A DNA stretch of 64,000 nucleotides, taken from NCBI RefSeq assembly GCF_900182545.1, contig NZ_FXTJ01000006.1, positions 124,001 through 188,000 of the forward strand. The letters run 5' to 3'. The stretch's first letter is position 1, and the number at the start of each line of letters is the position of its first letter. The position numbers were made by a program, and so were the translations under genes. The DNA comes from Geodermatophilus aquaeductus. Lineage in GTDB: Bacteria > Actinomycetota > Actinomycetes > Mycobacteriales > Geodermatophilaceae. Shown piece by piece: positions 27,642 to 36,569 of the stretch. Below the pieces are notes generated by a model, which worked only from the letters and a program-made list of their open reading frames with translations, did no database searches and was not told the DNA's origin.

Positions 27642-29605
27642 CCATCGCCGTCGACGACTTCCTCGAGCAGTTCTTCGGTCCCGGAAACTCCGTCCTGCCG
27701 GGCGCTGACTTCTCCCACGCGCGAGGGGACTATGTCGCCCAGTTCGTCGCCCCTCTACGGGAAGGGGTGCGCCGGCCGGTCTTCCTGCCTCGTCAGGAGG
27801 ACAACGGCCGGACGGACGCCTACGTGATCAGCTGGCATGTCGCGCAGGCCGCCTCTGTGCGGGCCATGCTCGAGGCCTTCGTCGCGCACTCAATCGTCCC
27901 CTTTGACGGACGGGTCGCCCGACTCCAGCCGGACGACCCCGTCGACGCGGCGGTCCTCGGTCTCGTCGGGGCGAACACCACGTTCGTACTCCGGCCAGCG
28001 TCGAGAGATGACCAGCAGGAACTGTGGCGGAAGTTGGCCGTACTTCGCGATCTGCTCGCAACTCGGCCAGAACGCGAGCAACCCATCCCGCGCCCACCGG
28101 GACGCGTGCTGGCGGACTTCAACGCCGCACTGGCCGGCGGGGCCGCCTCGACATCGGCCGAACTGCTCGATGAGTTGGCGATCCTTGGTGGGTTCTCACC
28201 GCTGAACCTGGCCTACCTCCGTGTGCACCGTCTGGCCCGTCTCGGGCGGGACGGTGAACTGCTGCGCCTCTCCGAACTGGACGACGTCATCGCATCTCGG
28301 CCGCCACGCGTCGTCGGGGAGGAGATCCTCGCCGCCTGGGCGCGCTACGACCTGGCCGACGTCGACTGGACGGTGCCGGCCCCCAAATCTTCCCTGAACC
28401 ACCGCGAACTGCCGAACGCCGGCCGCGTGCGACGCCTGATCGACGACCTTGACCCACTCGAGGCCAGCGACGACGCTCTGCGGGCTGCCGCTGTCTTGAG
28501 CTTCCTCAGCCGGGACATCCGTACCGGCGCTGCACTGCTCGCCACGGATCGCCTTCCCCAGGCGTTGCAGCAAACCCTGCACGACCTGATTCCGGTAGCG
28601 ACGACGACGCCGACAGCGGGAGTTGTCGACACTGCCGACGACGAAGCCAACCCCACTGAAGGTGCTCCCGCTCACCCGCCCCAGACCTGGACTGAATGGG
28701 GACGGCGGATCTCTGAGAACGACGTTTCGTGGACGCTGACCGATGAGGTGTGGGCCGCGTGGCCGCCGCCGCACACCGAGGATGAGGACCTCGCGAAATC
28801 CCTGGAAGCAGTGGGTGATGCAGGCGCAGAGCGCGCGTGGTCGATGGTGGGTCCGTTCATCGATGCTGATGACATGGGCAGGCCGGCGTGGCAGTCCGCG
28901 CGCTCTTTGCTGCTCTTGGCTGCCGCCTACGACCGGTGGTCGCCTGCCGACCTCGCTGGCGTCCAGGCTCTCCTCGAGGTCTTCACTCGGGGGGCGCCAC
29001 CAGCGAAGGACTACCGCGACACACTCGACGTCATCGGCGGCTCAACAGCACGTTGGGCCTCTGTTGCGAATGCTCTCCCGGCGCTCGACATGGTCGATGT
29101 GCTGGCGCGATCCGCTGCTGCCGACACCGATGCACGCCTGCGGTTCTGCCTCCAGGCTCTGGAACCGATCAACCGCCATCGGCTGCGACTCGCGCCCGAG
29201 CTCCTCTGGCTGGCCGCTCGAATCAGCCAGGAGTTGCAACTCGATCTCGACTGGACGCTGCCGGAGGAGGACGACGAGGCGGCTGAGGCGCATCTTGGTG
29301 CCTCGGTCGTCCTGCTGTACTCGCTGGATGCAGGAGCGCTCCGACGCGCGCAGGAGGGCTTGTCGGCCGTAGCGCCGCATGCGCGGATCCACACGTCGTC
29401 GAGCAAGGTGGGGTCGGATCAACTCCGTTCGTATGCTCGCGGCGCGGACGCCATCGCTCTCGCAATCCGCTGCGCCAAGCATGCGGCTACAGGCTTCATC
29501 CGCCAGCACGCCCGAGGCGCAGCGTCGATCCGTGAGGCGGACGGAGCAGGCTCGGCGTCCCTCCTTCGCGCCGCACTGAGCGCCGTTCGGGACTACCGCG
29601 CTTAG
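27629..29605 (+). CDS. dpdD: Probable DpdD protein
   Basis: About 658 residues. GTG 27629 has GGAG at good spacing; ATG 27638, in an ATGA with the dpdK stop, is the alternative. I see no catalytic motif. A stretch near residues 170-240 (FSPLNLAYLRVHRLARLGRD and the following helices) looks like a helical repeat or protein-interaction domain, and the C-terminal half is helical. The name is partly by elimination: homologues of all other dpd letters A-K are recognised in this locus and this is the remaining conserved-size gene. In Salmonella dpdD sits early; here it is last. An insertion sequence has entered its final codon region without changing the protein, because the stop TAG is recreated. 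Confidence 0.6.
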   Translation: MVRMTIAVDDFLEQFFGPGNSVLPGADFSHARGDYVAQFVAPLREGVRRPVFLPRQEDNGRTDAYVISWHVAQAASVRAMLEAFVAHSIVPFDGRVARLQPDDPVDAAVLGLVGANTTFVLRPASRDDQQELWRKLAVLRDLLATRPEREQPIPRPPGRVLADFNAALAGGAASTSAELLDELAILGGFSPLNLAYLRVHRLARLGRDGELLRLSELDDVIASRPPRVVGEEILAAWARYDLADVDWTVPAPKSSLNHRELPNAGRVRRLIDDLDPLEASDDALRAAAVLSFLSRDIRTGAALLATDRLPQALQQTLHDLIPVATTTPTAGVVDTADDEANPTEGAPAHPPQTWTEWGRRISENDVSWTLTDEVWAAWPPPHTEDEDLAKSLEAVGDAGAERAWSMVGPFIDADDMGRPAWQSARSLLLLAAAYDRWSPADLAGVQALLEVFTRGAPPAKDYRDTLDVIGGSTARWASVANALPALDMVDVLARSAAADTDARLRFCLQALEPINRHRLRLAPELLWLAARISQELQLDLDWTLPEEDDEAAEAHLGASVVLLYSLDAGALRRAQEGLSAVAPHARIHTSSSKVGSDQLRSYARGADAIALAIRCAKHAATGFIRQHARGAASIREADGAGSASLLRAALSAVRDYRA

Positions 29606-29615
29606 AAGACGTTGC
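29605..29615. repeat. Left terminal inverted repeat of the IS
   Basis: GAAGACGTTGC, the exact reverse complement of 30503-30513. Beyond 11 bp the two ends still share scattered matches, including a GTCGTCGG/TTCGTCGG-like block about 20 bases in. Confidence 0.9.
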
Positions 29616-29662
29616 GGAAGTAGGTCGTCGGGCGCTGCCGGCCGCTGGGTCATCGGCGCAGG

Positions 29663-30501
29663 GTGCCGGGCATGTCGTCGTCGGCGTCTTCCCCGCCGCC
29701 GCGGCTGATCAGTGACGAGTTGTGGGCGCTGGTCGAGCCGCTGATCCCACCGCGCAAGCCGGCCGTGCACGGCCGTACCGGCCGGCCCCGGGTCTCCGAC
29801 CGCGACGTGTTCGAGGGCATCGCCTTCGTGCTGTCCACCGGCATCGGCTGGGCCAAGCTGCCGGCCGAGCTCGGCTACGGCTCGGGCTGGACCTGCTGGC
29901 GGCGCCTGCACGAATGGGCCGAGGCCGGCGTGTTCGACCGGCTGCACGTCGCCGTGCTCAACCGGCTCGGCGAGCGCGGCGAGCTGGACTGGTCGCGGGC
30001 GTCTTTGGACTCGGTCAGCGTCCGGGCGAAAAGGGGGGTGAGCTGACCGGCCCCAACCCCACCGAACGGGCCAAACGCGGCACCAAGTACCACCTGCTCG
30101 TCGACGCCGCCGGGCTGCCGCTCAACGTCGCCGTCTCCGGCGCCAACCGCAACGACAGCATGCTGGTCGAACCGATCCTGGACTCGATGCCGGCGATCAG
30201 GCGCGGCGGACGCGGGCACCCCCTACGCCGGCTGATCAAGCTGCACGCCGACAAGGGCTACGACATCCCTCGCGTTCGCCGCTATCTCCGCCGCCGCGGC
30301 ATCACCGCCCGGATCGCCCGCATCGGCCGCGACTCCAGCACCCGGCTCGGCCGTCACCGCTGGGTCGTCGAACGCACCCTCGGCTGGCTGCTGTCCTACA
30401 AACGCCTGGCCCTGCGCTACGACCGCACCGCCGCGACCATCACCGCGCTGGCCCGCCTGGCCGTCACCCTCATCTGCGCTCGACGCCTACCGACGAACTA
30501 A
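29663..30501 (+). CDS. IS5-family DDE transposase, two frames joined by -1 frameshifting
   Basis: The first frame (29663-30046) gives the N-terminal helix-turn-helix part and the first half of the DDE domain (ISDELWALVEPLIPPRK, then LDSVSVRAKRG with the first catalytic Asp). It stops just after the run AAAAGGGGGG at about 30028-30037. Slipping back one base there continues in the frame ending at 30501, giving KYHLLVDAAGLPLNVAVSG, LIKLHADKGYDIPRVR (second Asp) and RWVVERTLGWLLSYKRL (the catalytic Glu region). The joined protein is about 275 residues, normal for IS427-group elements, where programmed -1 slippage is common. ATG 29672 is an alternative start. It could instead be a natural frameshift mutation, but the slippery run argues for a programmed one. 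Confidence 0.85.
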
Positions 30502-30502
30502 T

Positions 30503-30513
30503 GCAACGTCTTC
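30503..30513. repeat. Right terminal inverted repeat of the IS
   Basis: GCAACGTCTTC, the exact reverse complement of the left end and followed directly by the duplicated TTA target. Confidence 0.9.
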
Positions 30514-30526
30514 TTAGGCCATCGAC

Positions 30527-30979
30527 ATGTCGGATCCCAAGGAGATCAGAGCCTCCGCTCCCGCGAGCGAACTGATTCGCGATGCCAGGACGACCTCGTA
30601 ACCTGTCAGCATCTCCAGTGGCCTACCTGCGCCAGGAAGTCCCCGGGTCACCGCCGAGATCGCTCAGCAGACCATCGAGCACTTCCTCAGCGATCGGGGA
30701 CTCCAACCCGGCCGTCTTCCACAATCGCTCAAGTTCTCGACGCAATTGGGGGCGAGACTCGCTGGAGATGGAGTAGAGCAGGTCGTAGTGCGGACTCGGT
30801 GCATATATGCGGAGGTCGTACGGCGCAAAGCCATCATCGACCTGCGCCCCAATCTCAATGTTGCCACTGGGAAGATCAACTTCATACGACTACTCGCGCA
30901 CTCCACGAGGTCGCCACTTGAGCGCACCCCCGAGCGTTGCATCGAGCACGCGCTCAAGGATTTGATGACGAAGCCGTGA
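30527..30979 (+). pseudogene. Possible broken ORF downstream of the IS
   Basis: One frame starts at ATG 30527 (MSDPKEIRASAPASELIRD), meets TAA at 30599, then stays open to 30979 with protein-like content (TAEIAQQTIEHFLSDRG, IYAEVVRRKAIIDLRPNLNV). Because both parts lie in the same frame, a single nonsense change could have split one small protein of about 150 residues. I recognise no family. The remaining bases of the 30,517-31,122 interval hold no other gene I can support. The opposite-strand ORF here is basic and low in information. Confidence 0.3.
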
Positions 30980-31122
30980 TCGCCGAGGCCGCCCGCGTCG
31001 TCGCCGCGGAGCTGGACTGACAGGGTTCCGTCACATGGGTCGGTGAGGCCTGTCCGTCGGCGAGGCGACGTGACCACCTCAGTGCGCACGCGCCTCAGGA
31101 CGAGACGCTATCGCGCGCACCG

Positions 31123-33057
31123 CTATCGCGTCGCACGCTGCAATTCCTTCGGCATCGGCTTGGAGTGGAGGACGACGAGCTCCCGGTTGGCTCGGGTGAG
31201 ACTCGTGTACAGCAGTCCGTGCCTACCGAGGTTCATGGGGAAGTCCGCCGGCTCGACGACGATGACGGCGTCGAACTCGAGGCCACGAGCGTCCGTCGCC
31301 GACAGCACGCGGACGCTCCTGCCGTTTCGCTCGTAGGTGTCACCACCGGCCACCCTCGCCCGCCAGCCTCGCCTGGCCAGGGCACGGCGGAGCTCCAGAA
31401 CGTCCATACCGATAGCGGCTAGGGTGCCGCCGGTGTGCCGTCCGACGAGGTCGGACACGCACGCGACGAGCTCGTCACCGATCGCATCTGCTTTCGTGCG
31501 GACCACCTTCGGTCGCCCCCCGCCGCCCTGGACGGCCAGACCTGTCCGTTCACGCGACGGCAGCAGCCGACCGGCGAACTGGTGTATGGCCGAGGTCGAC
31601 CGGTAGACGCTCCGGTAGTCCTCGACATGTACCTGGTCACGGATACCGAGGGCTGCAGCGATCAGCTCCCAGGAGCCGTAACAGCAATCGGACCGGCGTT
31701 GGTTCATGTCGCCGACGAGTGTCCAGCCCCGCCCCTCGTTGAGTGAACGCAGGATGCGCCACTCCATCGGCCGGACGTCCTGCGCCTCGTCGACGACGAC
31801 ATGTCTGTAGGTGACCAGGATCGTGGTGCTCGCGCGGACAGCGCAGTACGCCAGGAGAGGCGCAAACCGCTCGAGCCGCAGCGCAGAGGCCCAGGTGGGC
31901 AGTGCCCGGAGATAGCCACGCCACTCGGGAGGTGCGGTGGAGACGTTGGAGCGCATCGTCTCGTAGATCGTCCTGGCTCCAGCAGCTGGCACGACGTGCG
32001 GCAGGAGCGTCCCCTGGGCACGCAGCTTGGCCGCGATCCGGTCGACGAAGCCGGCGAGTTCGTCGTCGTCGTCGCGGTAGTCCTCGCTACCGGGGACCGG
32101 GACCTCACTGAGGTCGGGCAGCAGCCGCCGCAGGAGGTCGTGGGTGCTCGCGAGCGTCACGTCCCCCGGCTCGGTGAGGCTCCCGAGAGCCCGTGTCGTG
32201 TGGGCGACGTAGTTCCCAGTGGGACCCAGCAGCAGGACGCGGCCGCCCAGGGCCTGCTCAGGCCCCTCCTCGTGCGTCAGGTAGGCGGCGCGGTGCACCG
32301 CGACGATTGTCTTGCCGGCACCCGGGTGACCCTGGACGACGAGAGGGTGGTGCGGTGCCCATTTGACCAGCGACAGTTGCCGAGGCTGCAAGGTGGACAA
32401 CACCTGGCGCAGGCCCACCGTGCGCGGAGCCCGGAGGGTCCTGCGTAGCAGCGCAGCGTGCCGGAGGGCATCCACGTCCTGAGCTACTCGCTGGGGCGGC
32501 CGGACCGTCCGAACGGAAGTCCTCGTCTGCGGCGTCGCCGCAGAGCTGTCATCCGGAGCCGATGTGCGAGCCGGTGCACTGGACTTGCGACCGGGCGGCC
32601 GGCTGATCCGAAGCGGGACCTTGCGGTCGAAGACGGTGGCGCCGTCACGGCCGTCATGACGTTCGTCGTCGTAGTCGACGATGTCATCGACTCGGTGTTG
32701 GAAGGCTCGGGTCACCTGGACCTGCCCGGCGATATCGGCGTGCTCCCCGTGCCCGTAGTAGGCGTCGGCGATCGGAGCCGCCCAGCTGACCACCTGGATG
32801 TCGCCGTCGCTGCACCGCCACGGACCGATGTAGAAGGAGTCGCTCCCAAGTCCGTCGTAGGGCTGAGCAAGCCCCACCCTGCCGATGATCGGTTGCACGG
32901 TCGGACGGGTCAGTTGCGGGCGGACGGTGTGCGTCCACCGGCTGCTGCGCGGCACCGCGATGGGAACCGTGACCCGCGTCTTGGTCGCTAGCCATCTCAG
33001 GTAGCGCTGGTTGCGGGATTGCTCGTCAGCGATGACGTTCGCGCGGTCCTGACTCAT
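31123..33057 (-). CDS. SF1 helicase/ATPase of HelD/UvrD type
   Basis: About 644 residues from ATG 33057, which overlaps the SNF2 gene stop as ATGA. The N-terminal 200 residues have a beta-rich domain (DSFYIGPWRCSDGDIQVVSW, resembling the HelD secondary-channel/1A insertion start) and a disordered Pro/Ser/Thr stretch. The ATPase core follows: VVQGHPGAGKTIVAVHRAAY (Walker A, near 244), VVVDEAQDVRPMEW (motif II, DEAQD, near 422), WTLVGDMNQRR (motif III), VLSATDARGLEFDAVIVV and LYTSLTRANRELVVL (motifs V-VI). HelD proteins act on stalled RNA polymerase, whereas UvrD-type proteins unwind DNA. Here, paired with a SNF2 helicase in a defence island, an anti-phage or repair role is inferred. Confidence 0.8.
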   Translation of the reverse strand: MSQDRANVIADEQSRNQRYLRWLATKTRVTVPIAVPRSSRWTHTVRPQLTRPTVQPIIGRVGLAQPYDGLGSDSFYIGPWRCSDGDIQVVSWAAPIADAYYGHGEHADIAGQVQVTRAFQHRVDDIVDYDDERHDGRDGATVFDRKVPLRISRPPGRKSSAPARTSAPDDSSAATPQTRTSVRTVRPPQRVAQDVDALRHAALLRRTLRAPRTVGLRQVLSTLQPRQLSLVKWAPHHPLVVQGHPGAGKTIVAVHRAAYLTHEEGPEQALGGRVLLLGPTGNYVAHTTRALGSLTEPGDVTLASTHDLLRRLLPDLSEVPVPGSEDYRDDDDELAGFVDRIAAKLRAQGTLLPHVVPAAGARTIYETMRSNVSTAPPEWRGYLRALPTWASALRLERFAPLLAYCAVRASTTILVTYRHVVVDEAQDVRPMEWRILRSLNEGRGWTLVGDMNQRRSDCCYGSWELIAAALGIRDQVHVEDYRSVYRSTSAIHQFAGRLLPSRERTGLAVQGGGGRPKVVRTKADAIGDELVACVSDLVGRHTGGTLAAIGMDVLELRRALARRGWRARVAGGDTYERNGRSVRVLSATDARGLEFDAVIVVEPADFPMNLGRHGLLYTSLTRANRELVVLHSKPMPKELQRATR

Positions 33058-36000
33058 CCCCCCACCTCGACGAGGCAGAGGGCCAGTGGCGTCGTGGAGA
33101 GGTTCGGCGCGCCCTCGCCGTCCAGCGCGTCGAGTAGCTGACGGTGATTCTCCTCGGCTCTCTGCAGCTGGCGGTCGAAGAGGGCGACACCGCGGTCCCG
33201 CCCGCGCTCAGCGGCGGTCCTCCGGCGACGGGCGATCACCTCCCGCCGTCGCTTGTGCTGCTCGTCGAGCACCGCGCGCCGCGACTGCAGGAGCGCCTCC
33301 GCTTCGTGTGCACGCCGGTCGTTCTCGCTCAGATAGCGGTCGTCCATCAGTTCTTGGAGCCGGTCGACCACGGCCGCCAGGTCGCGTGGACCATCGGGCG
33401 AACCCTCGGCCAGTTCCCCGGTCGCGAGCCGAGCGAGCAGCAGATCCACGTAGTCCTGGGCAACCGGGCGCCCGTCCCAGGTGACCGCCGTACCCCAGAG
33501 TTCTTGACCGGGGCGGACAGAGCCCCAGCGCGCCACAGCGAGGAGGACGGCGATGCGGCCGGGAGCAACCGCTCCGCGAGAGTCGACCGATACGGAGGCA
33601 AATCGAGCCTTCCGGTGCTCGGATACCTGGGTGGCGGCGAGGACGAGGGGGTGGCGGGCGGACAGCAGGTCGGCGGAGCGCGATGTGCGCGCCGCCTCGT
33701 GGTCGAGGGTCAGGTGCCACTCGGCCTCGTTGCGCAGCGAGTTCTGGTAGGCCTGCACCTCGTGCTTGCCGAGGCGTCCTGAGGACACGAGGCGGTTCAA
33801 CCGGTCGGACATCTCGGAGTTGCCCCGGAGTCGGAGGACTCGACCGTCCGCGGAGACCACCGGCGCCGGGGCATCGCAGGTGTGAGCCCAGTCAGCGAGT
33901 ACATGGAGCAACTCCGCGCTGCCGACGTAGCGTCCGGTGCTGACGATGTCCTGCTCGAGGTCGGCGACGTCAGTGGTGGTCGCGGCGAGCAGGAAGGGCG
34001 AGGCTGTCGCCAGGTCTTCCAGGCTGGTGCGCTGCGCTTCAATCGCGGCGAGGGTGGCGTCGGCCTTCTGCCGTCGCTCGGACGGGCTCAGCCGGAAGTC
34101 GAAGACAGCATCGCGCAACTCGGACAGGTGCTCGGTGACGATCGGCTCGAGGGCGCCGATGCTGCCCTGGAAGACACCAATTCGTGTCAGCAGACGCTCC
34201 TTGATCTGTTCGTCGAGGGCAGCAGGACACCAGACGTTGAAGACGTTGATCTTCTCCTCCTGCTGCCCGATGCGGTCGATGCGACCGATGCGCTGCTCGA
34301 CCTCCATCGGGTTCCACGGCAGGTCGTAGTTGACGACGACCGAGCAGAACTCGAAGTCGAGGCCCTCGCTCGCAACCCGGTTGGCCAGCACGACGTCGTA
34401 GGCGCCGGCGCGGAAGTCGGCGATGATCTCGTTGCGCCGGTCCCGGGGGACCCCGCCGTGGAGGACGGCGACGCGGTACCTGTCCGCCAGCCTGCGGGCG
34501 AGGTAGGCCAGCGTCGGCCGGGAGAACGTGAAGACCAGCGCCTGCCGGGTCCCCGCGAGGGCCTTCTGCAGCAGGGACTCGAACTGCGTGAACTTGCTGT
34601 CGACGTCTTCGAGGGCTCGTGCCGCGGCCAGGAGCTCGACATGCGGCCGGATGCGGGGCACGGTCGGCGGGGCGCCGAGCGCTCCGTCGCCGTCTCCATC
34701 GGCGAGTGAGAGCCCGCCGTCCGCGTCCCACGCGAGGACCTGTTCGCGAGCGGCGGGCAAGCATGCGCTGGCCAGGCGGAGCGGCATCTGCATCGCGAAG
34801 CCGACCGGGACACCCGCCGCATCGGCGCGCGCCCGGCACCAGTCGACGTAGGCGGCGTAGAAGCGCTCCTCGCGCTCGGTCCACTGGACGCGGACGTCGT
34901 GCGAGTTGCGCACCGCCTTCTTCTCGTCGACCTCGACGCGTCGAGTGCGAGTGAGGACCGACGACAGCATGTTGAGATCACCGATGTAGCGACGGGCGTC
35001 CACAACCTGGCGTGGACTCAGGCGGTCGTGGGCGACGAGCTCCCGGAGGAACGACAGCTCGGGCCGCCGGAGCAGCGGCTTCCCGAAAGTCAGACGTCCG
35101 AGCTCGCCGAGCACGGCCGTGCGGGCTGCACCGTCGACGTCGGGACGCGTGAGGAGACCGGCCAGGCGGTTAAGCACTGCGTTCGGTTCGAGCTGAGCCT
35201 CGAGCGCGACATCGTCCCGGAAGTCCTCGGGCGCCAAGAGCTCGAGCAGCGTGAAGAGGTCCTGGTTGCTGAGGTTGATGGGTGTCGCGGTCAACAGGAC
35301 CAGCGCCTTCGCCCACTCGCTCAACAGACTGCCTGCGGCGTACGAGCGGGTCCCGCTGTTCCGCATGATGTGCGCTTCGTCGACGATCGCAAGGTCGAGT
35401 GGTTCTGCGAACTCCGCGAGCTCGGTCAGCGCCTCCCACGTGCGCAGCCGTTCGATGCTGATGACGTGGGCGAAGCGCGCGGGCAGCCGGTTCTCCTGCA
35501 GGCGCTGCTCGAACTCCGCCAGCGCCGGGCCGGCGAGCTCCGTCAACTGGAACCCAAAGTGCACCTCCATCTCGCTGCGCCACTTGGCGACTAGGGAGGC
35601 CGGGCACACAACCAAGACGCGATCGGCATCGCTACGTGCTTCGAGCTCGGTCCACACGAGCCCGGCCTCGATCGTCTTCCCGAGACCGACCTCGTCCGCG
35701 ATGAGGATCCGCGACTTCCCCGACTCCAGCATGCGGATGACCGGGCGGAACTGATAGCCGCGGAAGAGGGTCCTGGTGGCGCGGAACGAGAAGATCGTGT
35801 CCGAGAACGAACCAGCGAGTTTAGCCCGGGTGAGTGTGGCGCTGAGCCGACGCGCCGAGTCCCGGGGCCCATGCGCCCAGGTGTGGACGTCGTCGGAGGC
35901 CTCCAGCGGGGCAACCATGTCCTCGCCGTAGGTCGAAGTCTGCCCGTCGGCCCGCAGCATGTAGACCCATCGGCCGCTGCTGTACCGCCGGCTCCGGACG

Positions 36001-36419
36001 GGGTGGTCGCGGCCGGTGGCCCTAACGATGACGTCCTCCCCGACGCCGAAGCGGGGCACCGGCACCACGGTCGCGTCGGGCCACAGCGCATCCATCCATT
36101 CCTCGGCCACGGTGAGCGGGTGGTCCTCGGTCAGGTGTTCGCGCGCGACGGTGTCGCTGCTGGCCGGAGCGGATCCTTCGGAGACCGCAAGCACTCGCAC
36201 GCCACCAGCGGACGAAAACCAGTACAGGCCCTCCGGCAGGTCGACCCCGTCGGCGGACGCGTGCCGCATCGCATCCACCCGATCGCGCAGGTCCACACCG
36301 GTTCGCCCGACGAGGAGCATCTGGGCAATGGCGGTGGTCTCCAGGAACGCCCCGAGCACAGCCACGTCCGGGCGGTATCCGTACGTGCCCGCCACCTGGT
36401 CGGCCGAATGGGCGATCAT
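33054..36419 (-). CDS. SNF2/RapA-like helicase
   Basis: About 1121 residues from ATG 36419, with GGAGAGG just upstream; GTG 36422 is also possible. The first about 130 residues (YRPDVAVLGAFLETTAIAQM and GRTGVDLRDRVD) look like a small PLD- or sensor-like domain without an HKD motif. The helicase core is complete: LIADEVGLGKTIEAG (near 245), IVDEAHIMRNSG (near 346), LLTATPINLSN, LVFTFSRPTLAYLARRL and EQRIGRIDRIGQ (near 713). The C-terminus ends in a long basic helix rich in Arg/Glu (about 1020-1100), probably a coiled coil. It forms a two-gene leftward operon with the SF1 helicase. It is related to, but distinct from, DrmD and DpdE in this same window. Confidence 0.85.
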   Translation of the reverse strand: MIAHSADQVAGTYGYRPDVAVLGAFLETTAIAQMLLVGRTGVDLRDRVDAMRHASADGVDLPEGLYWFSSAGGVRVLAVSEGSAPASSDTVAREHLTEDHPLTVAEEWMDALWPDATVVPVPRFGVGEDVIVRATGRDHPVRSRRYSSGRWVYMLRADGQTSTYGEDMVAPLEASDDVHTWAHGPRDSARRLSATLTRAKLAGSFSDTIFSFRATRTLFRGYQFRPVIRMLESGKSRILIADEVGLGKTIEAGLVWTELEARSDADRVLVVCPASLVAKWRSEMEVHFGFQLTELAGPALAEFEQRLQENRLPARFAHVISIERLRTWEALTELAEFAEPLDLAIVDEAHIMRNSGTRSYAAGSLLSEWAKALVLLTATPINLSNQDLFTLLELLAPEDFRDDVALEAQLEPNAVLNRLAGLLTRPDVDGAARTAVLGELGRLTFGKPLLRRPELSFLRELVAHDRLSPRQVVDARRYIGDLNMLSSVLTRTRRVEVDEKKAVRNSHDVRVQWTEREERFYAAYVDWCRARADAAGVPVGFAMQMPLRLASACLPAAREQVLAWDADGGLSLADGDGDGALGAPPTVPRIRPHVELLAAARALEDVDSKFTQFESLLQKALAGTRQALVFTFSRPTLAYLARRLADRYRVAVLHGGVPRDRRNEIIADFRAGAYDVVLANRVASEGLDFEFCSVVVNYDLPWNPMEVEQRIGRIDRIGQQEEKINVFNVWCPAALDEQIKERLLTRIGVFQGSIGALEPIVTEHLSELRDAVFDFRLSPSERRQKADATLAAIEAQRTSLEDLATASPFLLAATTTDVADLEQDIVSTGRYVGSAELLHVLADWAHTCDAPAPVVSADGRVLRLRGNSEMSDRLNRLVSSGRLGKHEVQAYQNSLRNEAEWHLTLDHEAARTSRSADLLSARHPLVLAATQVSEHRKARFASVSVDSRGAVAPGRIAVLLAVARWGSVRPGQELWGTAVTWDGRPVAQDYVDLLLARLATGELAEGSPDGPRDLAAVVDRLQELMDDRYLSENDRRAHEAEALLQSRRAVLDEQHKRRREVIARRRRTAAERGRDRGVALFDRQLQRAEENHRQLLDALDGEGAPNLSTTPLALCLVEVGG

Positions 36420-36569
36420 CACCTCTCCTCACGACACCGGCACATGTCACCGGAGCTGCAACAGTCTTCGGCAGGGCTGCGGTCGCCTCTATCCCCCCAG
36501 CGGGGGTGTTCCGCTCAGCCAACGCACCGCGCCGGGGCCTTCATCGGCTTACGACCTCACCGCTAGCGA

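Larger units (their letters stand above)
29605..30513 (+). mobile_element. IS5-family (IS427-like) insertion sequence
   Basis: A 909-bp element bounded by perfect 11-bp terminal inverted repeats, GAAGACGTTGC at 29605-29615 and GCAACGTCTTC at 30503-30513. It is flanked by a TTA direct repeat (29602-29604 and 30514-30516), the short target duplication usual for this group. It carries one transposase split over two overlapping frames. The left end supplies the G that completes the TAG stop of dpdD, so the insertion left that gene intact. It appears complete and recent. Read-through from dpdD into it, or outward promoter effects on the downstream scarred region, are possible. Confidence 0.92.
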
